Below, one piece after another: positions 14,243 to 22,123 of a stretch of 24,917 nucleotides of DNA. Positions within the stretch are counted from its first letter, which is position 1. Each line of letters opens with the position of its first letter. A model generated the notes under the pieces. The model was not told the DNA's origin. It did not search any database and saw only the letters and a list, made by a program, of their open reading frames with translations. The DNA lies in the NCBI GenBank assembly GCA_030831265.1, contig JAURLM010000312.1, forward strand, positions 1 to 24,917, read 5' to 3'. A program made the translations under genes and the position numbers. Origin of the DNA: Chloroflexota bacterium (GTDB lineage: Bacteria; Chloroflexota; Dehalococcoidia; Lucifugimonadales; Lucifugimonadaceae).

Positions 14243-15736
14243 TCAGGATTGTTTAGCAGGATGTATTCGGGTGCCTTGAGTAAACTCGAGTATGACTGCT
14301 GAAGTTGCATCCGCAGGTACGCGTGCCCACTCCGCAATGCGCGTTCCTGTGACCCACAGGATGCGTCCTTCGGCGATTACCAGCGGCACGCGGTCCCGCC
14401 ACCACCACGGGAAATGCTCGTTGACAAAGAAGTCCTGTAACTTCATCTCCCCGGTCATCCCAAGTGGCTGAAAACGGTCACCGTCCTGGCGGCTCCTGAC
14501 GGTGAGTTGGCTTCCAGCGACATTGGCTGAAATGACCGCCTGCCACTCTGTGAGTGTGCTGAAATCCGGCACCGGTGAAATTTCTTTTGCAGACAGCGTC
14601 GAGCCATCTTCAAAGCGCACAATGCCCGGCACGCTCAAGAGCATGTCATCAACAGATCCAGGGAACGGGCACGCCGGGTCATCGTCACCGCGTATGATCC
14701 TGACCGAATCGTGATCTGCAACCATCCTCCAGCCACCCGGCAAATGCGTTTCCAGGCCGCTTTCCAGCAGACCGCACATAGCGTCAACATGCGACTTATC
14801 AAGGCCATCCTGTGTCCCGGTTACATGCTCAAAAGCCATCATCACGATGTACGGGAGTAGTTCGGAGCTCACTTGAAGGAGTTCGTGCTTCGACATGCTG
14901 CCATGCGCATCAGTCCGGGCCTGTTCCAGCGTCGTTATCGCCACAGTGCGTATAAATTCATGGGCTGATGCGGCGTTGGCCGCTAGCGTTACCAGCGATT
15001 CCGTGACCGCCGAGTTGATCTTTCTCAACTCCGGCATCACCGAATGGCGGATGCGGTTGCGTGCGAACGTTTCGTCAGTATTTGACGAGTCGACTTGTGG
15101 AGTGATGCCACTGGTCTCGCAAAAAGCTGCGGTTTGCTGTCCTGTAACACCCGCGGCCAGCAAGGGCCTGAAGACAGTCATCGGTTTGCTGACGTCCAGA
15201 CCAGAAATATCTCTGCGTTCGGTCACCGCGCTCATACCTGAAAGCCCGCGAAGGCCAGCACCGCGAGTCATCGCCAGCAGGATCGTTTCGGCCTGGTCGT
15301 CTGTCGTGTGTCCTGTCGCAACTCCAGCGAAACCGTGCTGTGAAACGGTGCTGGCGAAGAACCTGTAGCGCATATCACGGGCGGCGGCTTCTGTGGACAT
15401 GCCGTTCGCCACTGCATGGGCATTCACATCTCCGGTTGCGGTGTGAAACGGTACTCCAAGCTGTTCACAAAGATGACGACAGTATTCTTCGTCAGCACTT
15501 GAATCGTCACCACGCAGCTGATGATTGAAATGTGCTACTTCGATGCGCGGGATTCCGGAGCCTGACCCGGGGAACAGGTTTTGCAGGGCGATTAGCAGGG
15601 CAGTGGAGTCCGGACCACCGGAAAGTGCAACCAGCAGGGTGTCAGAGGCCGAAAGTCCACAGTCTTTGATTCCAGACTGTACGGCGTACAGGAACTGTTC
15701 ATGCGGGCCATGAGGCGTGCGCCTTTGGCGTGGCAT
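14243..15736 (-). CDS. tilS: tRNA(Ile)-lysidine synthetase
   Basis: A 497-residue enzyme that attaches lysine to C34 of the CAU-anticodon tRNA-Ile, so that it reads AUA. The N-terminal ATP-pyrophosphatase domain has the PP-loop SGGPDS (about residues 39-44), VAHFNHQLRGDDS, GHTTDDQAETILLAMTRGAGLRGL and RPLL. A middle domain follows, then the C-terminal tRNA-binding domain with LTVRSRQDGDRFQPLGM, KLQDFFVNEHFPWWWRDRVPLV and RIAEWARV. All expected parts are present. I chose ATG 15736, two bases after the stop of the CorC-like gene, because GGGACGAG lies six bases upstream. A TTG at 15742 overlapping that stop (TTGA) is the alternative and adds two residues. tilS appears translationally coupled to the upstream gene. 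Confidence 0.95.
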   Translation of the reverse strand: MPRQRRTPHGPHEQFLYAVQSGIKDCGLSASDTLLVALSGGPDSTALLIALQNLFPGSGSGIPRIEVAHFNHQLRGDDSSADEEYCRHLCEQLGVPFHTATGDVNAHAVANGMSTEAAARDMRYRFFASTVSQHGFAGVATGHTTDDQAETILLAMTRGAGLRGLSGMSAVTERRDISGLDVSKPMTVFRPLLAAGVTGQQTAAFCETSGITPQVDSSNTDETFARNRIRHSVMPELRKINSAVTESLVTLAANAASAHEFIRTVAITTLEQARTDAHGSMSKHELLQVSSELLPYIVMMAFEHVTGTQDGLDKSHVDAMCGLLESGLETHLPGGWRMVADHDSVRIIRGDDDPACPFPGSVDDMLLSVPGIVRFEDGSTLSAKEISPVPDFSTLTEWQAVISANVAGSQLTVRSRQDGDRFQPLGMTGEMKLQDFFVNEHFPWWWRDRVPLVIAEGRILWVTGTRIAEWARVPADATSAVILEFTQGTRIHPAKQS

Positions 15737-15738
15737 GA

Positions 15739-17043
15739 TCAACTCGTCCCGTTGCTGTTACTTGTCTCTGGTTCCACGACCACCGGCATCTTCCGCAGCC
15801 TGATGGCAGCGATACGGTTTTCTCGCATCTCGGTAACCTGCATGCGCAGCGGCCCGAAACGGATGCGGCTACCTGCAGTTGGAATCGCCTGTATCTGCTC
15901 AAGGAAAAAGCCAGCGACCGTCTCGTAATCGCCTTCCGGTATATCCAGTTCCAGTTCGGAGTTCGCTTCTTCGATGGACATGCCGCCGTCCACAACGAAG
16001 GTATTTTCGTTTACCTCGATGAACCTGCGAGGCGGGCGGCGCCCCTCTTCACCGGTACGACCGACAATCTGCTCAACCACTCGTGTGAGCGTGATGAGGC
16101 CTGCAATGCCGCCAAATTCATCTACCGCAAGCGCTATCTTGTCGCCCGATTGCTGCATCAGATCGAAAAGATCATCCAGCCGCTTTGTTTCAGGGACGAA
16201 CATTGCTGGTCGCATGAGCCGCGTGACGGGCTGCAATTCATCTAACCGGTGTGCAGCCTGCGACACCATGACATCTTTAACCGAGAGGATCCCGACGACG
16301 TCATCGTGCTCATCGTCGTAGACCGGGAACCGTGTGTGAGGTCGTTCGCGGTAGGTCTCCAGGAATTCCTTGAACGTGGTCTCTGCACTTATCCAGACGA
16401 TCTCCGGTCTGGGCGTCATCACATCACGTACTTCAAGCTCACCGAACTTGAAGATGTTGTCCAGCATCGTACCCTGGTTGGATTCCAGCGTTCCCGCCTC
16501 TTCACTCAGGTCAATGAGCATGCGAAGTTCGCCAGTGGTGATGCCGGGAGTCCCCAGCGCCTCACGGCCACCAGCAAGCTTTACGACGAGTCGTGGCGCC
16601 AGCGTGAAGGCCCAAACGATAGGGGTGCTGATACGCATCAGGAACAGGATGACCCGTGCTGTGCTCAGTGCCCATCGTTCAGCGATCAGCGCTGCAACGG
16701 ACTTGGGGGTCAGTTCGCCAATGATGACGATGAGTATAGTGGCGATGACGGTTGCCGCAATGGTGGATGCTGCGTTTGGCGAGCCACCACCAATTGTCGT
16801 GATCGCAAGATTGGTGCCTACTGACGCAACAAGAATATTAAAGATGTTGCCGACGAGCAGAACTGTGCCGAAAAACCGCTCGTTATCGTCCAGGATCTTC
16901 AGGACAGCGATGGCTCGCCTGTCACCTTCTTCCGCAAGGTGGCTGATACGTGACCGGCGCGAGCCTAGAAGGCCGACCTCTGTTGCGCTGATGAACGCAC
17001 TGCCAGCTAAACCAACAACAATGATGATGATTGAAACGAGCAT
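15739..17043 (-). CDS. CNNM/CBS-pair/CorC_HlyC-domain membrane protein
   Basis: A 434-residue protein with the standard three-part layout. An N-terminal CNNM (DUF21) membrane domain has about four helices (SIIIIVVGLAGSAFISATEV, FFGTVLLVGNIFNILVASVG, TIAATVIATILIVIIGELTP, RVILFLMRISTPIVWAFTL). A CBS pair spans about residues 205-330, beginning at VMTPRPEIVWI and ending near GLITLTRVVEQIVG. A C-terminal CorC_HlyC domain (FVVDGGMSIEEANSELEL ... RMQVTEM) closes it. Homologues are linked to magnesium and cobalt efflux or homeostasis; transport has been shown only for some members. It starts 141 bases downstream of recA in the same direction and runs directly into tilS. No clear ribosome site precedes the ATG. 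Confidence 0.9.
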   Translation of the reverse strand: MLVSIIIIVVGLAGSAFISATEVGLLGSRRSRISHLAEEGDRRAIAVLKILDDNERFFGTVLLVGNIFNILVASVGTNLAITTIGGGSPNAASTIAATVIATILIVIIGELTPKSVAALIAERWALSTARVILFLMRISTPIVWAFTLAPRLVVKLAGGREALGTPGITTGELRMLIDLSEEAGTLESNQGTMLDNIFKFGELEVRDVMTPRPEIVWISAETTFKEFLETYRERPHTRFPVYDDEHDDVVGILSVKDVMVSQAAHRLDELQPVTRLMRPAMFVPETKRLDDLFDLMQQSGDKIALAVDEFGGIAGLITLTRVVEQIVGRTGEEGRRPPRRFIEVNENTFVVDGGMSIEEANSELELDIPEGDYETVAGFFLEQIQAIPTAGSRIRFGPLRMQVTEMRENRIAAIRLRKMPVVVEPETSNSNGTS

Positions 17044-17184
17044 GGTGGTTGACGAAAAGGGGCCACCGTTGACCCGGACCCGCCTATCACATTCTATAGT
17101 GAGGCGGCGTCCGAGTTAGAGTGTAGTTGCCCCACAATTACCGCCACGCCCGGTCAAAAGCTCCGTCCACCATCGCCGTTATAC

Positions 17185-18273
17185 CTAATCGTCGTCGGAA
17201 CTGCTGTCCTCATCCGAATCGGAATCATGTTCCGGGACCATAACCAGGGATGCCTGGGAACGAATTTCGGCTTCCAGCTTGCTACGGAAGTCCGTGTTTT
17301 CTCTCAAGAACACTCTTGCGGCCTCGCGACCCTGGCCCAGGCGCGTTTCACCATAAGAGAAGAACGAACCGCTCTTCTTGATGATGTTCATCTCAACGCC
17401 GAGGTCCAGCAACCCGCCTTCCTTGCTGATTCCTTCCTTGAAAAGAATCTCCAACTCAACTTTGCGGAACGGAGGCGCAACCTTGTTCTTCACCACTCTT
17501 GCACGAACACGGTTGCCAATGATGTCCTGCCCGACCTTGATCGACTCAATCCGACGCAGGTCAATACGAACCGAGCTGTAGAACTTCAACGCACGTCCAC
17601 CGGGAGTCACCTCAGGACTGCCAAAGAAAACGCCAACCTTTTCACGCAGCTGGTTGATGAACAGGGCAACCGTCTGTGTCTTGTGGATGCTGCCGGTCAA
17701 CTTGCGCAGTGCCTGTGACATTAGCCGTGCCTGCAGTCCAACATGGGTATCACCCATCTCTCCCTCAAGCTCGGACATTGGCACCAGCGCGGCCACACTG
17801 TCCAGCACCACGATATCCAGCGCACCGCTGCGAACAAGGTAGTCTGTAATCTCCAGTGCCTGCTCCGCAGAGTCCGGCTGTGAAATCAGAAGCTTGTCCA
17901 CATCCACGCCAATCGCCCTGGCATAAGTCGGGTCGAGGGCATGCTCAACGTCAATGTAAGCCGCACTCCCGCCCATTCGCTGCGCCTCGGCGATAGTCGC
18001 CAGTGCGAGAGTCGACTTACCAGCTGACTCTGCGCCAAAGACCTCAACGATACGGCCACGGGGCAATCCGCCGATGCCGAGAGCAAGATCCAGGGCAATC
18101 GATCCCGTCGGCACGGCACCAATGCTCTGGTCAATCGTGCTCTCGCTCATGCGCATGATTGCGCCACGACCGTACTGCTTCTCGATCTGCGCCAGCGCAA
18201 GTTCAAGAGACTTATCTTTGTCGCCGGAATTTCCGACTGACTTCAACGCAGTAGAACCGTTTCTTGATGCCAA
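17185..18273 (-). CDS. recA: Recombinase RecA
   Basis: A 362-residue RecA, the strand-exchange ATPase of homologous recombination and co-protease for LexA. The N-terminal helix LELALAQIEKQYGRGAIMR, Walker A GAESAGKS (80-87), catalytic E110 in YIDVEHALDP, Walker B VVLDSVAALVP (about 155-165), loop L1 around GEMGDTHVGLQARLMSQALRK, FINQLREKVGV and loop L2 SPEVTPGGRALKF are all present. The C-terminal tail is very acidic (DSDSDEDSSSDDD), as in many bacteria. The Walker A differs from the common GPESSGKT in three places. The start is TTG, supported by GGAGAG eight bases upstream. A 24-base inverted repeat lies 83-106 bases upstream. No recX follows. Confidence 0.98.
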   Translation of the reverse strand: MASRNGSTALKSVGNSGDKDKSLELALAQIEKQYGRGAIMRMSESTIDQSIGAVPTGSIALDLALGIGGLPRGRIVEVFGAESAGKSTLALATIAEAQRMGGSAAYIDVEHALDPTYARAIGVDVDKLLISQPDSAEQALEITDYLVRSGALDIVVLDSVAALVPMSELEGEMGDTHVGLQARLMSQALRKLTGSIHKTQTVALFINQLREKVGVFFGSPEVTPGGRALKFYSSVRIDLRRIESIKVGQDIIGNRVRARVVKNKVAPPFRKVELEILFKEGISKEGGLLDLGVEMNIIKKSGSFFSYGETRLGQGREAARVFLRENTDFRSKLEAEIRSQASLVMVPEHDSDSDEDSSSDDD

Positions 18274-18355
18274 GACCGTAACTCTCCAGTCTGGTCGTTT
18301 GCCCGGGCACGGGCGTTCATATACACAGGTATGCCGTGATTGCGGCAGGGGAAGA

Positions 18356-18379
18356 GTAGCACAGACGTTCTGGTGCTAC
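18356..18379 (-). promoter_or_regulatory. Inverted repeat upstream of recA, candidate operator
   Basis: GTAGCAC (18356-18362) and GTGCTAC (18373-18379) are perfect 7-bp inverted arms separated by 10 bases. The spacer read on the minus strand, CAGAACGTCT, overlaps a smaller dyad CAGA-N3-TCTG. The site is 83-106 bases before the recA start codon, suitable for a LexA-type operator over the promoter. It does not match GAAC-N4-GTTC (Bacillus) or CTGT-N8-ACAG (Escherichia). It also lies 71 bases beyond the lysR stop, so a terminator hairpin is an alternative, though no T-run follows. Confidence 0.4.
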
Positions 18380-18449
18380 AACAACAATGTCACACCTGGA
18401 AAAGTTATCCGGTTCCCGTATCTCTGTCACGGGTTTTGAACGAAAGTAA

Positions 18450-19379
18450 TTAGGCGGTTGGCTCATGGGGTGTGAAGTCACGATTCGCAGCAGCCCATTC
18501 CCGAACGTAGCCAATGAAACCAAGTGCGCCGTGGCTGAGTTTACGGTGCGTTTCGTATACAAGCAGTAGATCGCGGGTCATTTTGCCTCCGGATATGCGG
18601 ACAGGTACTACTCTGCTGGTGGCAAAGTGTTCTATGGCCCGCATAGTGACAAACCCGAGGCCAAGACCCGAATCAACAGCGGAAACCAGTGCCTGCGTGC
18701 TGCCGAGTGTCACGAACGAAGACGAGTTCTTGATGATGTGCCCGCGTTGAGCCAGCACACTGACAACCGTTTCGTAAGTCCCAGAACCTCGTTCCCTCCA
18801 GAGCAGTCGTTCCCCGGCCAAAGATCCAGCATCAACTTCGGTCAATTTGGCAAACCTGTGGCTTGCGGGGACGGCAAGAACAATTTCATCGCGAGCAACG
18901 GGTACGAAAGTCAGGCCGGGGGTGCCGGAGTTGGTGCCGGTGAACCCGACATCGTAATTGCGAGACAGCAGATGATTTGCAACTGCCCCTGAGTCTACGA
19001 TCAACGTCTCGATGGATATCTCGGTACAGTTTTTCGTGAAGCCGCCGGCAATCATCGGCAGCAGGTATTCACCGGGGGTGGTGCTGGCAACCACTCGCAC
19101 CGTATCCACGCCTTCCCTGTGACCGGTTCCCAGCGAAGCTACGAGCTTGTCGTACGCTGCCAGTGTTTCCGTGGCGAACTTCAGAACAATCTCACCGTCT
19201 GGAGTTATCTCCGCGCCTGCCCTGCCCCGGTTAAAAAGAGCGGTGGCAAACTCCGTTTCCATCCGTTCTACCAGCCTGCTGAGGCCCGGCTGGCTCATCC
19301 CCAGTTGTCTTGCAGCGGCGGAAATTGATCCGCTGTCTGCAATCGCCCTGATTGCGCGTAAATTCCCAACGTCAACCAT
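18450..19379 (-). CDS. LysR-family transcriptional regulator
   Basis: A 309-residue regulator. The N-terminal winged helix-turn-helix spans about residues 1-65 (NLRAIRAIADSGSISAAARQ, LGMSQPGLSRLVERMETEF, LFNRGRAGAEITPDG). The C-terminal periplasmic-binding-like effector domain begins near DTVRVVASTTPGEYLLPMIAGGF and includes NYDVGFTGT and GLGLGFVTM. I chose ATG 19379 because it places the helix-turn-helix at the usual position; the frame stays open for 30 more codons with unrelated residues. It is divergent from the ABC importer operon with a 99-base shared region holding dyads, so control of that operon is likely. Effector-domain wording (STTPGEYLLP) resembles CysR/CbbR-type regulators, but specificity is unknown. 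Confidence 0.9.
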   Translation of the reverse strand: MVDVGNLRAIRAIADSGSISAAARQLGMSQPGLSRLVERMETEFATALFNRGRAGAEITPDGEIVLKFATETLAAYDKLVASLGTGHREGVDTVRVVASTTPGEYLLPMIAGGFTKNCTEISIETLIVDSGAVANHLLSRNYDVGFTGTNSGTPGLTFVPVARDEIVLAVPASHRFAKLTEVDAGSLAGERLLWRERGSGTYETVVSVLAQRGHIIKNSSSFVTLGSTQALVSAVDSGLGLGFVTMRAIEHFATSRVVPVRISGGKMTRDLLLVYETHRKLSHGALGFIGYVREWAAANRDFTPHEPTA

Positions 19380-19420
19380 GCCAACCCCGCATCTATTACA
19401 GAGACCTGAGCACAACCTTA

Positions 19421-19455
19421 TCGTGTACTCAACCGTATAGTACCGGCTCACACGA
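19421..19455. promoter_or_regulatory. Overlapping dyads in the lysR/ABC divergent region, candidate LysR operator
   Basis: GTACT (19425-19429) and AGTAC (19439-19443) form an inverted repeat with a 9-base spacer. An outer dyad TCGTGT (19421-19426) and ACACGA (19450-19455) overlaps it. Interrupted dyads of this size between a LysR gene and its divergent target are the usual binding site form. The A/T-rich TATTTAATAT at 19457-19466 could be the -10 of the importer operon. Confidence 0.45.
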
Positions 19456-19478
19456 GTATTTAATATCATCCATAATCA

Positions 19479-20378
19479 ATGCGCATAACACCATTCATTC
19501 TTGCCGGGCTGATCTTGTTAGCCATTGCGTGCTCGACCGGCTCTGATGATGACCGTACTACCAGTACGGACAGTGCAAAACCGATACTCATCATCGGCGG
19601 AATCCCAGATCAAAACGTCTCCACTCTCGAAGAAATGTTTGGTGGTATGACCGCGTACCTGGCCCAGGAACTGAGGATAAACGTCGAGTACCGGCCGATG
19701 AATTCGTATGCTGCGCTGGTGACGGCGTTCAAGGATGGGGATGTACAACTTGCATGGTTCGGCGGTCTCACAGGAGTGCAGGCGCGAAACATGACTCCCG
19801 GGGCAATGGCTCTTCTTCAGCGTCCGGCAGACGCCGAGTTTTATTCGGTGTTCATCGTGGGTTCTGGAGTCTCTGCAGAGTCACTTGAGGACCTGAAAGA
19901 GATTTCATTCACATTTGGCTCAGAAAGTTCGACATCAGGACACCTGATGCCCCGTTGGTACCTGCTACAGGCGGGAGTAGACCCGGAAAAAGACTTCCGC
20001 GGCGCACCGTCTTACTCAGGTTCACATGACAAGACGTGGGCACTAGTGGAGGCCGGGAGTTTTGACGCCGGTGCACTCAACGTTGCCGTGTGGGAGCGTG
20101 CTGTTGCTGAAGGGCAGGTTGATACGACGAAGGTTCGGGTGCTGGACACGGTGGGACCATATTATGACTACCACTGGCTGGGTCACCCGCTTGTTGACGA
20201 GCGATATGGCGAGGGCATGTCAGACCGTATCGTCGAGGCGATAAAGAAGCTCAGCATGGACGATCCGATACAGCGCCAACTGCTGGAACTGTTCAATACG
20301 GAACGCTTCGTGGATACGCGCAACGAAAACTATTCCCAGATTGAAGAAACGGCCCGCATGCTGGGCTTGATCGAGTAG
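19479..20378 (+). CDS. Phosphonate/phosphite/selenate-class ABC transporter substrate-binding lipoprotein
   Basis: A 299-residue PhnD-fold binding protein. It has a lipoprotein signal peptide with hydrophobic core ITPFILAGLILLAIA and lipidation cysteine C18, followed by a Ser/Asp/Thr linker. Ligand-binding segments are IIGGIPDQNVSTLEEMF (about 38-54), VQLAWFGGLTGVQAR, FTFGSESSTSGHLMPRWYL and YSGSHDKTWALVEAGSFDAGALN. The SSTSG and SGSH motifs match oxyanion-binding loops of the PhnD family. The IPDQN and WFGGLTGVQAR wording recalls the branch annotated as putative selenate binding proteins rather than E. coli PhnD. This is from memory and untested. It is the first gene of a four-gene importer operon divergent from a LysR regulator. 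Oxyanion importer is likely; the exact ligand is open. Confidence 0.88.
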   Translation: MRITPFILAGLILLAIACSTGSDDDRTTSTDSAKPILIIGGIPDQNVSTLEEMFGGMTAYLAQELRINVEYRPMNSYAALVTAFKDGDVQLAWFGGLTGVQARNMTPGAMALLQRPADAEFYSVFIVGSGVSAESLEDLKEISFTFGSESSTSGHLMPRWYLLQAGVDPEKDFRGAPSYSGSHDKTWALVEAGSFDAGALNVAVWERAVAEGQVDTTKVRVLDTVGPYYDYHWLGHPLVDERYGEGMSDRIVEAIKKLSMDDPIQRQLLELFNTERFVDTRNENYSQIEETARMLGLIE

Positions 20379-20415
20379 ACGCTGCACCTCAGCACTTGCA
20401 GGTGAAATTCTTTTT

Positions 20416-21285
20416 ATGGCTTCAGCTTCCAGGAAACGCTTATCAACATCGGAATCTGACCCGAGGCAAGGTGCGGATGCCGGTGTTCCCTGCTGCGTCA
20501 CTGCTGTGAGTCATCTGTACGGCGAGAGAACCGTGCTGGACAACGTGTCATTCACAGTTGCCAGTGGTGAAATGGTGGCCATCGTAGGGCCGTCAGGTGC
20601 AGGCAAGACCACGTTACTGCGATTGGTCGCAGGTATGTTGGGCCCTGTCGTCGGTGACATTTATGTGTACGGTGTACGCCCGTTCGAAATTGCAGATGCG
20701 GCTGCCAGGACAGAACTGGTTGGCATGATGCAGCAGCGGCTTGATCTCGTTCCGCAGCTTTCGGCAAGGCATAACGTAGATGCGGGGATGCTGGGACGTT
20801 GGAGCTTGTTGCGTTCACTGGCCGGGTTGTTGTTACCGGTTGCCTACGAGCCAACGACTTCCGCATTGGAGCGGGTAGGACTCGCCGGGAGGGAGTCGGA
20901 TCGGGTAGGTCGGCTTTCTGGTGGCGAGCAGCAGCGAGTGGCTCTCGCAAGAGTGCTGGTCCAGGATCCAAAGCTGATTCTTGCGGATGAACCTGTCTCT
21001 TCACTTGATCCTGCGCTGGCTGATGAACTGCTCAGCCTGTTTAGGAGCGTGGTGCAGGAGCGTGGACGATCCGTGATTGCAACACTCCACAACCCTGACC
21101 TGGCCCGAAGACATTTCGACCGGGTGATTGGCCTTCGCCACGGTAGACTGGTGTTCGATGTTAGCTCTGCTGACCTGACTGCCGGGTTGCTGGCCGAACT
21201 CTACGGAACAGCCTTGCCAGATTCGCCAGTTGTGACAGTCGATTCGCCCGGTGTAACCCGATCACCCGGCCCGTGGGTGGACTAG
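20416..21285 (+). CDS. ABC transporter ATP-binding protein, PhnC-like
   Basis: A 289-residue ATPase that powers the importer. It has Walker A GPSGAGKTT (58-66), a Q-loop in MMQQRLDLVPQLSARHNV (about 104-121), signature LSGGEQQRVALARVL (167-181), Walker B LILADEP (187-193), D-loop SSLDP and H-loop H225 (IATLHNPD). The long helical insert around MLGRWSLLRSLAGLLLP is typical of phosphonate-type ATPases. The first 27 residues are an extra polar extension; the ATG start has AGGTGA ten bases upstream. It follows the binding protein gene by 37 bases. A C-terminal tail of about 25 residues beyond the domain has no recognised role. Confidence 0.92.
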   Translation: MASASRKRLSTSESDPRQGADAGVPCCVTAVSHLYGERTVLDNVSFTVASGEMVAIVGPSGAGKTTLLRLVAGMLGPVVGDIYVYGVRPFEIADAAARTELVGMMQQRLDLVPQLSARHNVDAGMLGRWSLLRSLAGLLLPVAYEPTTSALERVGLAGRESDRVGRLSGGEQQRVALARVLVQDPKLILADEPVSSLDPALADELLSLFRSVVQERGRSVIATLHNPDLARRHFDRVIGLRHGRLVFDVSSADLTAGLLAELYGTALPDSPVVTVDSPGVTRSPGPWVD

Positions 21286-21295
21286 AGGCTTGCGA

Positions 21296-22123
21296 ATGAC
21301 ATCGGCCGGACAGTCATCACCCGCCACGCACTCCAGCCGCGTTCGCCTTCCCGCACCCCGCATGCAACTGACGCTGTTGCTTGTGGCGGCTTTTTTGTGG
21401 GCTGCGCTTTCGGTGGATGCACCCGGTGGAGTGATACATGCGGGAGGTATTTCCTCCCTCCGCGAGATCACGTTCTCCCTGTTCACCCCGGAGCTTTCAA
21501 CCTCATACGTCAGTACGGTGGTCTCCGATACCTTCACTACCATCGCCTTCGCAATAACTGGCATGACGGTCGCTGTTGTCGCAGGGGTTCCGCTGGGAAT
21601 TGCAGCGTCCGGCGTATTGCAGCGAAGCTGGTTGCCTCGACTGGGTGTGATGGCCTCTGCCCGTGCCGTGCTTGCATCGCTACGAGCTGTGCATGAGATT
21701 GTCTGGGCGATCCTGTTTGTGGCTGCCTTCGGCCTGACTCCGCTTGCTGGCGTGCTGGCGATTGGCGTGCCCTACGCCGGAATACTCGGACGGGTGCTTG
21801 CCGAACGGTTACAGGACGTGCCTCCAGAGTCCCTGGCTGCGTTGCGGTCCACCGGGGCATCGGAAACCGAGGTGCTGTTTTACGGGCGGCTCCCTGCTTC
21901 TGGTGCTGACATCGTCAGCTACACGTTCTACCGGCTTGAGTGTGCGGTGCGCGCCGCTGCCGTGTTGAGCTTTGTTGGACTGGGAGGACTCGGCCTGCGG
22001 ATATCGACATCCCTCGATGACCTGGCGTTTGGCCGAATGTGGACAGCGGTGTTTGCGCTGGTGCTGGTGATAATCGTGATCGACCTCTGGAGCGCACTTG
22101 TACGCAGGAGGTTGTCACAGTGA
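21296..22123 (+). CDS. ABC transporter permease, PhnE-like (first of two)
   Basis: A 275-residue integral membrane protein with about six hydrophobic segments, including LTLLLVAAFLWAALSV near the N-terminus, TIAFAITGMTVAVVAGVPLG, EIVWAILFVAAFGLTPLAGV and FALVLVIIVIDLWSALV. The coupling-helix (EAA-type) loop is VPPESLAALRSTGASETEVLFYGRLP. It resembles the PhnE family. The ATG at 21296 is preceded by AGAGG with seven bases between; an in-frame TTG at 21290 is less likely. It begins ten bases after the ATPase stop, and its own stop overlaps the next start (TGATG), so the operon is tightly coupled. Confidence 0.9.
   Translation: MTSAGQSSPATHSSRVRLPAPRMQLTLLLVAAFLWAALSVDAPGGVIHAGGISSLREITFSLFTPELSTSYVSTVVSDTFTTIAFAITGMTVAVVAGVPLGIAASGVLQRSWLPRLGVMASARAVLASLRAVHEIVWAILFVAAFGLTPLAGVLAIGVPYAGILGRVLAERLQDVPPESLAALRSTGASETEVLFYGRLPASGADIVSYTFYRLECAVRAAAVLSFVGLGGLGLRISTSLDDLAFGRMWTAVFALVLVIIVIDLWSALVRRRLSQ

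Noticed and set aside
16370..17119. A 249-residue plus-strand open frame
   Set aside because: Antisense to the CNNM/CBS gene, whose membrane and CBS domains are unmistakable.
18251..18262. AGAACCGTTTCT near the recA start as a Bacillus-type SOS box
   Set aside because: It falls within the first codons of recA and does not have the GAAC-N4-GTTC spacing.
18415..18433. CCCGT/ACGGG hairpin followed by TTTT as a terminator
   Set aside because: The T-run is on the plus strand, where no gene is upstream; for the minus-strand lysR transcript it has the wrong polarity.
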